NCBI RefSeq assembly: GCF_002321025.1
Contig: NZ_DCLL01000025.1
Coordinates: 13,032-76,566 of the forward strand
Direction: 5' to 3'
DNA: 63,535 nucleotides
Source: Acinetobacter lwoffii
GTDB taxonomy: Bacteria; Pseudomonadota; Gammaproteobacteria; Pseudomonadales; Moraxellaceae
Shown: positions 25,781-34,967 of the stretch, piece by piece
Position numbering within the stretch: the stretch's first letter is position 1
Layout of the letters: each line of letters begins with the position of its first letter
Notes under the pieces: model-generated
Seen by the model: only the letters and a program-made list of their open reading frames with translations
Databases searched by the model: none
What the model was told of the DNA's origin: nothing
Position numbers and translations under genes: made by a program

Positions 25781-26890
25781 ATGTATAAGTCAGTTGAAAC
25801 CTTGCTGGTAGAAATCCCAACCATTCGCCCTCACAAGATGGCAGTGGCGACGATGCAAACCCAGACCCTGGTATTGGTCAAAATCACCACTGAAGATGGT
25901 TGCATCGGTTGGGGTGAAGCAACAACTATCGGTGGCTTAGGTTATGGTGATGAAAGCCCGGAAAGCGTAAAAGTTAATATTGAAACTTATTTTGCGCCTC
26001 TTTTAAAAACATTATCTGGTTTAAATGTTGCACAGACATTACAAGCAATCAAAAAGAATATTAATGGTAACCGTTTTGCTAAATGTGCGATTCAGACTGC
26101 ACTTTTAGACATTCAGGCACAACGTTTAGGTTTGCCATTAAGCGAAGTCCTCGGTGGCCGCTTACGTGACAGTATTCCAGTTCTTTGGGTATTGGCTTCT
26201 GGCAATACCGAAAAAGATATTGCTGAAGCAGAGAAAATGGTTGCGGCAAAACGTCACAACATTTTCAAACTCAAAATCGGTTCGCGTCCGGTAGAAGAAG
26301 ATGTCGAACATGTGCTGGCAATTAAGAAAGCCTTAGGCAAAGACGTTTCGATCCGTGTGGACGTGAACCGTGCCTGGTCAGAACTGGAAGCGATTAAAGG
26401 CATTCAGTTATTGCAAGATGGCGGTGTTGATCTGATTGAACAGCCATGTGCAATTGATAACCTGGATGCCATGCGCCGTCTGACCCGACGTTTTGATGTT
26501 GCCATCATGGCAGACGAATCGCTAATGGGCCCGCACTCAGCGTATGAGATTGCCAAACAAAACGGTTCATCTGTTTTTGCAGTCAAAGTTGCTCAGTCGG
26601 GTGGCCTGATTGAAGGCTGTGAAGTAGGCAAGATTGCCAAACTTGCAGGTATTGACCTGTATGGCGGCACCATGCTGGAAGGCCCGGTGGGCACGATTGC
26701 TTCGGCACATGTGTTCTCTACTTTTGAAAGTCTGGCGTTCGGTACCGAGCTGTTTGGTCCTCTACTGCTGACTGAAGATATTTTGAAAACCCCACTCAAC
26801 TATCAAAACTTTGAACTTGAGATTCCGAAAGGACCAGGTCTGGGGATTGAGTTGGATGAAAACAAGATTGACAACTTGCGTCGTCAGTAA
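25781..26890 (+). CDS. catB: muconate cycloisomerase
   Basis: A 369-residue enolase-superfamily enzyme turning cis,cis-muconate into muconolactone with a Mn ion. The general-base pair is FKLKIG (Lys163, Lys165); metal ligands lie in VDVNRAW (Asp194), LIEQP (Glu220) and MADES (Asp245), with Lys269 opposite in FAVKV. It is the first gene of a twelve-gene unidirectional cluster and starts 40 bases after the second BenM dyad. Confidence 0.94.
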   Translation: MYKSVETLLVEIPTIRPHKMAVATMQTQTLVLVKITTEDGCIGWGEATTIGGLGYGDESPESVKVNIETYFAPLLKTLSGLNVAQTLQAIKKNINGNRFAKCAIQTALLDIQAQRLGLPLSEVLGGRLRDSIPVLWVLASGNTEKDIAEAEKMVAAKRHNIFKLKIGSRPVEEDVEHVLAIKKALGKDVSIRVDVNRAWSELEAIKGIQLLQDGGVDLIEQPCAIDNLDAMRRLTRRFDVAIMADESLMGPHSAYEIAKQNGSSVFAVKVAQSGGLIEGCEVGKIAKLAGIDLYGGTMLEGPVGTIASAHVFSTFESLAFGTELFGPLLLTEDILKTPLNYQNFELEIPKGPGLGIELDENKIDNLRRQ

Positions 26891-26903
26891 TTAGGAGAAA
26901 CCC

Positions 26904-27194
26904 ATGCTTTTCCACGTACGTATGGATGTAAACATTCCACGTGATCTGCCAGTTGAACAGGCAAACGAAATTAAGGCTGTTGAAAAGGCTTATTCACAGG
27001 AATTGCAGCGTCAAGGCAAATGGCGTCATATCTGGCGCATCACGGGCCAGTACTCAAACATCAGTATTTTTGATGTGGAAAGTAACGAAGAGCTGCACAA
27101 CATTTTGCAGGGCTTACCACTGTATCCATATATGGATATCGAAATCATGGCACTAAACCGCCACCCTTCTTCAATCCGGGAAGATGACACCTGA
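26904..27194 (+). CDS. catC: muconolactone delta-isomerase
   Basis: A 96-residue cytoplasmic enzyme of normal family length that converts muconolactone to 3-oxoadipate enol-lactone. MLFHVRMDVNIPRDLP, the WRI segment and LPLYPYMDIEI are characteristic. It has an AGGAGAAACCC ribosome site and follows catB by 13 bases. Confidence 0.95.
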   Translation: MLFHVRMDVNIPRDLPVEQANEIKAVEKAYSQELQRQGKWRHIWRITGQYSNISIFDVESNEELHNILQGLPLYPYMDIEIMALNRHPSSIREDDT

Positions 27195-27200
27195 TCACAA

Positions 27201-27232
27201 TGACCGAGACCTGGAACATGCCAGGTCGGTCA
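27201..27232 (+). other. intercistronic hairpin between catC and catA
   Basis: TGACC-ga-GACCTGG, loop AACATG, CCAGGTC-GGTCA: a very stable stem without a T run. It probably affects mRNA processing or stability rather than ending transcription. The rest of the 162-bp gap shows no ORF or operator. Confidence 0.6.
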
Positions 27233-27356
27233 AATCTGAACACATCCGATGAGGGTATTCAGAGGGTAATTAACAAAGGACTGTGGCAGCCAAGTTTCAG
27301 CCATAAGGATTGAAACAACAGCCACCAATAAACAGACATACTTAAGGAGCAATAGT

Positions 27357-28277
27357 ATGAACCGTCAACAAATTGATGCATTAGTTAAACAAATGAACGT
27401 GGATACAGCCACAGGTCCTGTAGACGAACGTGTCCAGCAAATCGTTGTGCGCCTACTAGGTGACCTTTTCCAGGCGATCGAAGATCTTGATATTTCTCAG
27501 TCAGAACTGTGGAAAGGTCTGGAATACTTTACCGATGCCGGTCAAGCCAATGAATTGGGCCTACTGGCTGCAGGTTTGGGTCTGGAACACTACCTAGACT
27601 TACGTGCTGATGAAGCGGATGCTAAAGCAGGTATTACTGGCGGTACGCCACGTACGATTGAAGGCCCACTTTATGTCGCTGGCGCACCTGAAACTGTAAG
27701 CTTTGCGCGTATGGATGATGGTTCTGAAGAAGGCAAAATCCCGACTTTAATCATTGAAGGTACAGTGACGGATACTGACGGCAACCGTGTTGAAGGTGCC
27801 AAAGTTGAAATCTGGCATGCAAACAGCCTGGGTAACTACTCATTCTTTGACAAGTCACAGTCTGACTTTAACTTGCGTCGCAGCATCATTACCGCTGCCG
27901 ATGGTCAATATACTGCATTGACTACAATGCCAGTGGGTTATGGCTGCCCTCCAGAAGGTACAACTCAGTTTGTACTGGACAAATTAGGCCGTCATGGTAA
28001 CCGTCCATCGCACGTACATTACTTCGTATCTGCACCGGGTTACCGCAAGCTGACTACTCAATTCAACATTGAAGGCGACCAATACCTGTGGGATGACTTC
28101 GCATTCGCTACTCGTGAAGGCCTGGTGGCAACTGCGGTTGACGTGACTGATGAAGCTGAAATTGCAAAACGTGGTCTGAAAGGTCCTTTCAAACATATTC
28201 AATTTGATATTGAACTTGTGAAAGAGAAACAAGACGCACCTTCTACTGAAGTTGATCGTCGCCGCGCTAGCGCTTAA
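27357..28277 (+). CDS. catA: catechol 1,2-dioxygenase
   Basis: A 306-residue intradiol dioxygenase cleaving catechol to cis,cis-muconate with non-haem Fe(III). Iron ligands are visible: Tyr161 in NYSFFD, Tyr195 in GYGCPPEG, and His219 and His221 in PSHVHYF. The N-terminal helical dimerisation domain (1-100) is complete. The ribosome site is AAGGAGCAATAGT. In A. baylyi catA is transcribed apart from catBC; here it lies between catC and benA. Confidence 0.95.
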   Translation: MNRQQIDALVKQMNVDTATGPVDERVQQIVVRLLGDLFQAIEDLDISQSELWKGLEYFTDAGQANELGLLAAGLGLEHYLDLRADEADAKAGITGGTPRTIEGPLYVAGAPETVSFARMDDGSEEGKIPTLIIEGTVTDTDGNRVEGAKVEIWHANSLGNYSFFDKSQSDFNLRRSIITAADGQYTALTTMPVGYGCPPEGTTQFVLDKLGRHGNRPSHVHYFVSAPGYRKLTTQFNIEGDQYLWDDFAFATREGLVATAVDVTDEAEIAKRGLKGPFKHIQFDIELVKEKQDAPSTEVDRRRASA

Positions 28278-28287
28278 TACATTAAGA

Positions 28288-28317
28288 AGCGGGATATGCC
28301 TTGAGATATATCCCGCT
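28288..28317 (+). other. intercistronic hairpin between catA and benA
   Basis: AGCGGGATAT and ATATCCCGCT, a perfect ten-base stem with a ten-base loop and no T run, at the junction where the ben block enters the cat block. Confidence 0.6.
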
Positions 28318-28348
28318 GACTTCCCCCTTGGAAAGTCGGAGAAAGGAC

Positions 28349-29737
28349 ATGCCTCGTATTCCCGTAATTAACACCAGCCATTTAGACCGCATTGACGAAC
28401 TACTGGTGGATGATTTTGAATCTGGTGAATTTAAACTGCACCGTTCAGTATTTACAGACCAGGCCCTGTTTGACCTTGAGATGAAATACATCTTTGAAGG
28501 CAACTGGGTTTATCTAGCACATGAAAGCCAGATTCCAAACAATAACGACTTCTATACTACCTATATGGGTCGTCAGCCGATCATCATTGCACGTAACCGT
28601 CAAGGTGAACTGAATGCCATGATCAATGCCTGTTCGCATCGCGGTGCACAATTGTGCCGTAACAAGAAAGGCAATAAAGCAACTTATACTTGCCCATTCC
28701 ATGGCTGGACGTTTAATAACTCAGGTAAGTTATTAAAAGTCAAAGATCCGGCTGAAGCGGGTTATTCAGACTGCTTTAACAAAGACGGTTCACATGACCT
28801 GAAAAAGGTTGCCCGTTTTGAAAACTATAAAGGTTTCCTGTTCGGTAGCTTGAATCCGGATGTTCCTTCTCTGGAAGAATACCTGGGTGAAGCGACTAAA
28901 ATCATTGACATGATCGTGGATCAGTCTGAGCAAGGTCTGGAAGTTTTACGTGGTTCTTCGACTTATACCTATGAAGGTAACTGGAAGTTGACTGCTGAAA
29001 ACGGTGCTGATGGTTATCACGTGTCTGCTGTACACTGGAACTATGCTGCAACGACTCAGCAACGTAAAGAAAAACAGGCGGGTGATAATGTTCGCGCAAT
29101 GAGTGCCGGATCTTGGGGCAAACAAGGTGGCGGTTCTTACGGTTTCGAAAATGGCCACATGCTGCTTTGGACTCAATGGGGCAATCCTGAAGACCGTCCA
29201 AACTTTGCCAAAAAAGACGAATACACCGAGCAATATGGTGAAGCCATGGCGAAGTGGATGATCGAACGTTCACGTAACCTGTGTATCTATCCAAACGTTT
29301 ACTTCATGGATCAGTTTGGTTCACAAATTCGTGTCCTGCGCCCGATTTCTGTCGATAAGACTGAAGTGACGATCTACTGTATCGCACCTGTAGGCGAAGA
29401 GCCAGAAGCGCGTACCCGTCGTATCCGTCAGTATGAAGATTTCTTTAACGCTTCAGGTATGGCGACACCAGACGATCTTGAAGAATTCCGTGCTTGTCAG
29501 GCAGGTTATGCCGGTATCGCGCTGGAATGGAACGACATGTGCCGTGGTTCTAAACATTGGATTCAAGGTCCGGATGATGCTGCCAATGAAATCGGTTTAA
29601 AACCAAAACTGTCTGGTATTAAAACTGAAGATGAAGGTTTATACCTGTCTCAGCACCAGTACTGGTTAGAATTGATCAAAAAAGGTATTGCGACTGAGAA
29701 AGAAATTGCAGCATCCACTGAAGGAGAAAACGCATGA
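28349..29737 (+). CDS. benA: benzoate 1,2-dioxygenase, large (alpha) subunit
   Basis: A 462-residue Rieske oxygenase subunit. The Rieske centre is Cys95-x-His97 and Cys115-x2-His118 (CSHRGAQLC and CPFHGW); the ferrous catalytic domain follows, with NGADGYHVSAVHWNY carrying the His ligands. It converts benzoate to the cis-1,2-dihydrodiol. I chose ATG 28349 with GAAAGGA just before; an ATG at 28301 lies within the preceding hairpin. It overlaps benB by four bases. Confidence 0.95.
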   Translation: MPRIPVINTSHLDRIDELLVDDFESGEFKLHRSVFTDQALFDLEMKYIFEGNWVYLAHESQIPNNNDFYTTYMGRQPIIIARNRQGELNAMINACSHRGAQLCRNKKGNKATYTCPFHGWTFNNSGKLLKVKDPAEAGYSDCFNKDGSHDLKKVARFENYKGFLFGSLNPDVPSLEEYLGEATKIIDMIVDQSEQGLEVLRGSSTYTYEGNWKLTAENGADGYHVSAVHWNYAATTQQRKEKQAGDNVRAMSAGSWGKQGGGSYGFENGHMLLWTQWGNPEDRPNFAKKDEYTEQYGEAMAKWMIERSRNLCIYPNVYFMDQFGSQIRVLRPISVDKTEVTIYCIAPVGEEPEARTRRIRQYEDFFNASGMATPDDLEEFRACQAGYAGIALEWNDMCRGSKHWIQGPDDAANEIGLKPKLSGIKTEDEGLYLSQHQYWLELIKKGIATEKEIAASTEGENA

Positions 29738-30225
29738 GCGACATCACTTTAGAAAATATTGCTCAGTTCCTGTATCAAGAAGCCCGCTTTTTAGATGATG
29801 AACAATGGGATGACTGGTTAACTTGTTATGCTCCTACTGCATCTTTCTGGATGCCAGCTTGGGATGATGATGACAAGCTGACCACAGATCCGCAGTCTGA
29901 AATCTCGTTGATTTACTATCCAGACCGTCAAGGTTTAGAAGATCGCGTGTTCCGGATCAAGACTGAACGTTCATCTGCAACCATGCCGGATACACGTACC
30001 TGCCATAACCTTAGCAATATTGAAATTGTTGAACGTGATGGCGACAAAGTGACTGTACGTTTTAACTGGAATACTTTGAGCTTCCGTTACAAAACAAGTT
30101 ACAGCTACTTCGGTATGTCTCGTTATGAAATTGATTTCTCAGGCGATAAACCACAAATTTTAAGCAAATACGTGGTACTGAAAAATGATTACATCAACCA
30201 GGTTATCGACATTTATCACCTCTAA
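29734..30225 (+). CDS. benB: benzoate 1,2-dioxygenase, small (beta) subunit
   Basis: A 163-residue NTF2-like/scytalone dehydratase-fold beta subunit that assembles with BenA as a hexamer. LYQEARFLDDEQWDDWL and the C-terminal SKYVVLKNDYINQVIDIYHL-type strand region are typical. Its ATG overlaps the benA stop (ATGA), coupling translation of the two subunits. Confidence 0.94.
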   Translation: MSDITLENIAQFLYQEARFLDDEQWDDWLTCYAPTASFWMPAWDDDDKLTTDPQSEISLIYYPDRQGLEDRVFRIKTERSSATMPDTRTCHNLSNIEIVERDGDKVTVRFNWNTLSFRYKTSYSYFGMSRYEIDFSGDKPQILSKYVVLKNDYINQVIDIYHL

Positions 30226-30248
30226 GACTGTTTATACAGCCAGGTTAT

Positions 30249-30282
30249 GCCTTTCGGTCAGATGGAAAATTGGCTGAAAGGC
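30249..30282 (+). other. intercistronic hairpin between benB and benC
   Basis: GCCTTTC and GAAAGGC arms with further weaker inner pairing; no T run follows. Confidence 0.4.
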
Positions 30283-30315
30283 TCAGTTACAAAGATTTAT
30301 ATAGGATATTCAGCC

Positions 30316-31332
30316 ATGTCAAACCACAATGTTGCACTTCAATTTGAAGATGGCGTTACACGTTTTATTTCTGTTTCAGATGGTGAAACACTGTCAGATG
30401 CAGCCTACCGTCAAAAGATCAATATTCCTTTGGACTGCCGTGATGGTGCTTGTGGAACGTGTCGTGCGTTTTGTGAATCAGGTTCATTTGACATGCCTGA
30501 AGAAACTTATATTGAAGATGCATTAACGCCTGAAGAAGCGGCTGAAGGCTACATTCTTGCTTGCCAATGTAAACCAACCTCAGACGCCGTATTTCAGATT
30601 CAGGCCTCTTCGGAAGTGTGTAAAACTGAAATTCACGCATTCCAGGGTACTTTGGCTCGTGTCGAAAACCTGTCTGACTCGACCATTACCTTTGATATTC
30701 AGTTAGATGAAGGTCAACCAGACATTCACTTCCTTGCGGGTCAATATGTGAACGTGGGTATTCCAGGTACAACTGAAACCCGTTCTTATTCATTCAGCTC
30801 TAAACCAGGCAACCGTTTAACCGGCTTTGTGGTACGTAACGTGCCAAACGGTAAAATGAGTGAGTTCTTGAGTGCCAATGCCCAAGCTGGCGACAAAATG
30901 ACCTTTACCGGTCCATTTGGTAGCTTCTACCTGCGCCCTGTGACCCGCCCTGTCTTGATGCTGGCTGGTGGTACAGGTATCGCACCATTCATGTCGATGC
31001 TGCAAGTGCTGGAAGAAAAAGGTTCAGAGCATCCAGTGCGTTTAGTATTTGGTGTGACCAATGATTTCGACTTGGTAGCGATTGAAAAACTGAACGAACT
31101 GCAAGAAAAATTCCCGTGGTTCGAATACCGCACAGTGGTTGCTAACCCAGAATCTGCACATGAGCGTAAAGGCTATGTCACCGGTCATATCGAAAACGAA
31201 TGGCTAAATGACGGTGATGTAGATGTCTACCTGTGTGGTCCAGTACCAATGGTAGAAGCGGTTCGCGGCTGGTTAGATGCTGAAGGCGTTAAACCTGCAA
31301 GCTTCCTGTTTGAAAAATTCTCTGCCAACTAA
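30316..31332 (+). CDS. benC: benzoate 1,2-dioxygenase reductase
   Basis: A 338-residue electron-transfer protein: N-terminal 2Fe-2S domain (Cys41, Cys46, Cys49 in CRDGACGTC and a further Cys near 83 in LACQC), FAD domain (RSYSFSS) and NADH domain (LMLAGGTGIAPFMS). It feeds NADH electrons to BenAB. I chose ATG 30316 (MSNHNVALQF), preceded by AGGAT; the frame upstream runs through a hairpin. Confidence 0.94.
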   Translation: MSNHNVALQFEDGVTRFISVSDGETLSDAAYRQKINIPLDCRDGACGTCRAFCESGSFDMPEETYIEDALTPEEAAEGYILACQCKPTSDAVFQIQASSEVCKTEIHAFQGTLARVENLSDSTITFDIQLDEGQPDIHFLAGQYVNVGIPGTTETRSYSFSSKPGNRLTGFVVRNVPNGKMSEFLSANAQAGDKMTFTGPFGSFYLRPVTRPVLMLAGGTGIAPFMSMLQVLEEKGSEHPVRLVFGVTNDFDLVAIEKLNELQEKFPWFEYRTVVANPESAHERKGYVTGHIENEWLNDGDVDVYLCGPVPMVEAVRGWLDAEGVKPASFLFEKFSAN

Positions 31333-31349
31333 TAGAGGGAATTTGTTCA

Positions 31350-32135
31350 ATGTCTAACCGTCAAAGATTTGAAAATAAAGTTGTAATCGTGACGGGTGCC
31401 GCGCAAGGCATCGGTCGCGGTGTCGCGCTGCAAGTGGCGAGCGAAGGTGCCCAAGTCGTCATGGCTGACCTTTCCCCTTATGTAGAAGAAGTTCTGGCGG
31501 AAATTGAAGCGACTGGCGGTGATGCGATTACGGTCAAAGCCAATCTGGAAACGTTTGCTGGTGCTCAATCAGTCATTGAAAAAGCGCTAGAAACCTATGG
31601 TCGTGTCGATGTGCTCATCAACAACGTCGGTGGCGCGATTTGGATGAAACCTTTCGAGGAATTTTCTGAAGAGGAAATTATCAAGGAAGTGAACCGTTCA
31701 TTGTTCCCGACCTTGTGGTGCTGCCGTGCAGTACTTCTGGAAATGATTAAAAATCAGAAAGGTACTATTGTAAACGTGTCTTCTATTGCGACACGCGGCA
31801 TTAACCGTGTGCCATATTCGGCATCCAAAGGTGGTGTGAACGGCCTGACCGCTTCCCTTGCCTTTGAACATGCTAAAGACGGAATCCGTGTCAATGCAAT
31901 CGCGACAGGTGGTACTGAAGCACCACCACGTAAAGTACCGCGCAATGCCAATCCACTGACTGAATCTGAAAAACAATGGATGCAGCAAGTGGTTGATCAG
32001 ACCATTGACCGTACTTTCATGGGACGCTACGGTACGATTCAGGAGCAAGTGAATGCAATTGTATTCTTGGCTTCGGATGAATCATCTTATATGACAGGTA
32101 CAGTAGTACCGGTCGGTGGTGGTGATCAGGGCTAA
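31350..32135 (+). CDS. benD: cis-1,2-dihydroxycyclohexa-3,5-diene-1-carboxylate dehydrogenase
   Basis: A 261-residue short-chain dehydrogenase that oxidises and decarboxylates the benzoate dihydrodiol to catechol with NAD. The cofactor motif GAAQGIGRG is near residue 16, the NNVGG strand near 90, the Ser of VSSIA, and the YSASK catalytic pair. It is 17 bases downstream of benC. Confidence 0.94.
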   Translation: MSNRQRFENKVVIVTGAAQGIGRGVALQVASEGAQVVMADLSPYVEEVLAEIEATGGDAITVKANLETFAGAQSVIEKALETYGRVDVLINNVGGAIWMKPFEEFSEEEIIKEVNRSLFPTLWCCRAVLLEMIKNQKGTIVNVSSIATRGINRVPYSASKGGVNGLTASLAFEHAKDGIRVNAIATGGTEAPPRKVPRNANPLTESEKQWMQQVVDQTIDRTFMGRYGTIQEQVNAIVFLASDESSYMTGTVVPVGGGDQG

Positions 32136-32193
32136 TCCTGATCATCACGATTTTTAACAGGCTCATGGTTCGACGCAAGGAGGCACATCACCA

Positions 32194-33414
32194 ATGAATA
32201 CCCTGTTTCAGACATTAAAAAATGATTGGTCAATTTCAGCAACTGTTGCAGGATTCTTAGCAGTGCTGATTTCCTATTCAGGGCCACTGATCATTTTTTT
32301 CCAGGCGGCGCAGCAAGCCCAGGTTTCCCCGGACATGATGATTTCATGGATTTGGGGAATTTCTATTGGTGCTGCACTCGCAGGTATCTTTTTATCGATT
32401 AAATACAAAATACCTGTCGTCACCGCCTGGTCTGCACCCGGAACGGCTTTATTAGTCACGCTGTTTCCTGATATTTCGCTCAATGAAGCGGTTGCTGCCT
32501 ATATCACCTCTGCCGTGGTGATTTTTTTTATTGGGATTACCGGTTATTTCGACAAATTGCTGTCCTGGATTCCCCAGGAAGTCGCTGCCGGAATGATGGC
32601 GGGGATTTTACTGCAGTTTGGTTTAGGGTTGTTTACCGCGACCGATACCATGCCCTATATCGTCTTTGGCATGCTGGCGGTATTTTTGCTGGCCAAGCGT
32701 TTCAGTCCACGTTATGCCATGGTCTGGGTGCTGGTTGCGGGTGTGGTTTTAAGCATGTTATTGGGTAAGATTAACCCGGTCACAGCAGATTTTAGTCTGG
32801 CGATTCCGCAATTTATTGCACCAGAATGGACCTGGAGTTCAACCCTGAATCTGGCCCTCCCCCTGATTCTGGTCAGCCTGTCTGGCCAGTTTTTACCGGG
32901 AATGGCGATTATCAAACTCAGTGGTTATGACATGCCCGCCAAGCCAATTATTAGTGCAACCAGTATTGCCTCGCTTGCAGTGGCCTGTGTAGGGGGTATC
33001 ACGATTGTCTTGGCCTCGATCACAGCTGCTTTGTGTCTGGGGAAAGATGCCCACGAGCTGAAAGAAAAGCGTTATATCGCTGGTGTGGCGAATGGGCTTT
33101 TTTATATTTTAGGCGGCTTATTTGCCGGCAGCATTGTCATGCTGTTTAGCCTGATGCCGAAGGAATTAATTGCGGCTTTGGCAGGACTGGCATTACTGGG
33201 TGCGATTGCCACCAACATTTCCGTGGCTATGGGCAAAGAGTCGCAACGTGATGCAGCACTGATCACCTTTTTAGCGACTGCTTCCGGCATGCATTTCTTG
33301 GGGCTGAGTTCAGTCTTTTGGGGAATTTGCATTGGCCTGGTAGCACATTTTCTGCTGTCACAGAAAGACCGTAACGCAGTTCCGGTTACAGCATCAGATT
33401 CAAAACGAGTTTAA
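32194..33414 (+). CDS. benE: benzoate/H+ symporter BenE
   Basis: A 406-residue inner-membrane protein of about 12 helices from the BenE family. VTAWSAPGTALL and the paired half-helix segments (LSGQFLPGMAI) are family marks. It provides a second benzoate uptake route besides the MFS transporter upstream of benM. The start has AAGGAGG twelve bases upstream. Confidence 0.92.
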   Translation: MNTLFQTLKNDWSISATVAGFLAVLISYSGPLIIFFQAAQQAQVSPDMMISWIWGISIGAALAGIFLSIKYKIPVVTAWSAPGTALLVTLFPDISLNEAVAAYITSAVVIFFIGITGYFDKLLSWIPQEVAAGMMAGILLQFGLGLFTATDTMPYIVFGMLAVFLLAKRFSPRYAMVWVLVAGVVLSMLLGKINPVTADFSLAIPQFIAPEWTWSSTLNLALPLILVSLSGQFLPGMAIIKLSGYDMPAKPIISATSIASLAVACVGGITIVLASITAALCLGKDAHELKEKRYIAGVANGLFYILGGLFAGSIVMLFSLMPKELIAALAGLALLGAIATNISVAMGKESQRDAALITFLATASGMHFLGLSSVFWGICIGLVAHFLLSQKDRNAVPVTASDSKRV

Positions 33415-33451
33415 AGAGATCCATCAGTTTAGGATATGTAAGGACCAGATT

Positions 33452-34123
33452 ATGATAGATAAAAGTTCATTATCATTGAAAGAAGCACTCTCCCAGATCA
33501 AGGACGGTTCTACCATTATGATCGGTGGTTTCGGTACAGCGGGTCAGCCTGCTGAACTGATTGATGGTCTGATCGAATTGGGTATTAAAGACCTGATTAT
33601 TGTCAACAACAATGCCGGTAATGGCGATTATGGTCTGGCAAAACTGCTTAAAGCTGGCGCTGTTCGTAAAATCATTTGCTCTTTCCCACGCCAGTCTGAT
33701 TCCTGGGTCTTTGACGAACTTTATCGTGCTGGAAAAATTGAGCTGGAACTGGTGCCGCAAGGTAATCTGGCTTGCCGTATTCAGGCAGCAGGTATAGGCT
33801 TAGGTCCAATCTATACCCCAACCGGTTTTGGTACCTTGCTGGCTGAAGGCAAACCAACCTTGAACTATGAAGGCAAAGATTTTGTCCTGGAAAATCCGAT
33901 TAAAGCTGACTTTGCTTTAATTAAAGCTTCTAAAGGCGATCGTTGGGGCAATCTGGTCTACCGTAAATCTGCGCGTAACTTTGGCCCGATCATGGCGATG
34001 GCGGCTGATGTGACGATTGCTCAAGTTTCTGAAGTGGTTGAACTGGGTGCACTGGATCCGGAACACATCATCACCCCGGGAATTTTTGTTCAACACGTTG
34101 TTCAAGTTAAACCTGCACAATAA
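33452..34123 (+). CDS. catI: 3-oxoadipate CoA-transferase subunit A
   Basis: A 223-residue class I CoA-transferase alpha subunit: DGSTIMIGGFGTAGQP is the family's N-terminal glycine-rich signature. With CatJ it moves CoA from succinyl-CoA to 3-oxoadipate. AAGGACCAGATT precedes the ATG. In a catechol cluster the pca paralogue (pcaI) is nearly identical, so catI is chosen from context. Confidence 0.92.
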   Translation: MIDKSSLSLKEALSQIKDGSTIMIGGFGTAGQPAELIDGLIELGIKDLIIVNNNAGNGDYGLAKLLKAGAVRKIICSFPRQSDSWVFDELYRAGKIELELVPQGNLACRIQAAGIGLGPIYTPTGFGTLLAEGKPTLNYEGKDFVLENPIKADFALIKASKGDRWGNLVYRKSARNFGPIMAMAADVTIAQVSEVVELGALDPEHIITPGIFVQHVVQVKPAQ

Positions 34124-34142
34124 TTGGCATCGGAGATAAATA

Positions 34143-34796
34143 ATGAGCTATAGCAAACTGACCCGTGACCAGATCGCTGAACGTGTGGCACAAGACATTC
34201 CTGATGGTGCCTATGTAAACCTCGGTATTGGTTTACCGACCAAGATTTCAAGCTACCTGCCAAGCGATAAAGACGTATTCCTGCATTCTGAAAATGGCCT
34301 GTTGGCTTTCGGTCCTCCTCCTGCTGAAGAAGACCGCGATCCTGAGCTGATCAATGCCGGTAAAGAATTCGTCACCCTACTTGAAGGTGGTTCTTTCTTC
34401 CATCACGGTGATTCATTCGCGATGATGCGTGGCGGTCACTTAGACATCGCTGTATTAGGTGCATTCCAGGTCGCTGAAAATGGCGATCTGGCCAACTGGC
34501 ATACTGGTGCTCCAGATGCAATTCCAGCAGTCGGCGGTGCGATGGATCTGGCTGTGGGTGCCAAGAAAGTCTTTATTACCACAGATCATGTGACCAAAAA
34601 AGGTGAGCCAAAAATTGTGGCTGAACTGTCTTATCCGGCTACAGGCCTGAAATGTGTCGACCGTATCTATACCGACCTATGCGTGATTGATGTCACGCCT
34701 GAAGGGATGAAAGTGATTGAAAAAGTCGAAGGTCTGTCATTTGAAGAATTGCAATCAATGACTGGTGCCAAACTGATTGATGCGACTCAAGGTTAA
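34143..34796 (+). CDS. catJ: 3-oxoadipate CoA-transferase subunit B
   Basis: A 217-residue class I CoA-transferase beta subunit with the catalytic glutamate in HSENGLLAFG (Glu50) that forms the glutamyl-CoA intermediate. LGIGLPTKI near residue 30 is also typical. It lies 19 bases after catI. Confidence 0.93.
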   Translation: MSYSKLTRDQIAERVAQDIPDGAYVNLGIGLPTKISSYLPSDKDVFLHSENGLLAFGPPPAEEDRDPELINAGKEFVTLLEGGSFFHHGDSFAMMRGGHLDIAVLGAFQVAENGDLANWHTGAPDAIPAVGGAMDLAVGAKKVFITTDHVTKKGEPKIVAELSYPATGLKCVDRIYTDLCVIDVTPEGMKVIEKVEGLSFEELQSMTGAKLIDATQG

Positions 34797-34875
34797 GACG
34801 CTTTAAAGAAATTTAAAATCCCCCTCATCCTCCTGAGTAAGACTTAAGCGTTACTTTAAGTTGATGTGCAAGAAA

Positions 34876-34940
34876 GGGAGACTTTATATCGAAACTCAAA
34901 GCTTTTTGAGTCCGGGTAAGTCTCCCTCCGTTCAGGAGGG
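34876..34940 (+). repeat. REP-like branched hairpin element before catF
   Basis: GGGAGACTT (34876-34884) pairs with AAGTCTCCC (34918-34926); inside, ACTCAAA pairs with TTTGAGT, and CCCTCC (34924-34929) can instead pair with GGAGGG (34935-34940). Together with the element before catD it looks like a dispersed palindromic repeat. The GGAGG at its 3' side is close to the catF start and may act in ribosome binding. Confidence 0.55.
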
Positions 34941-34967
34941 ATTAAGGGAGGTAAAAGGATTCAATAA

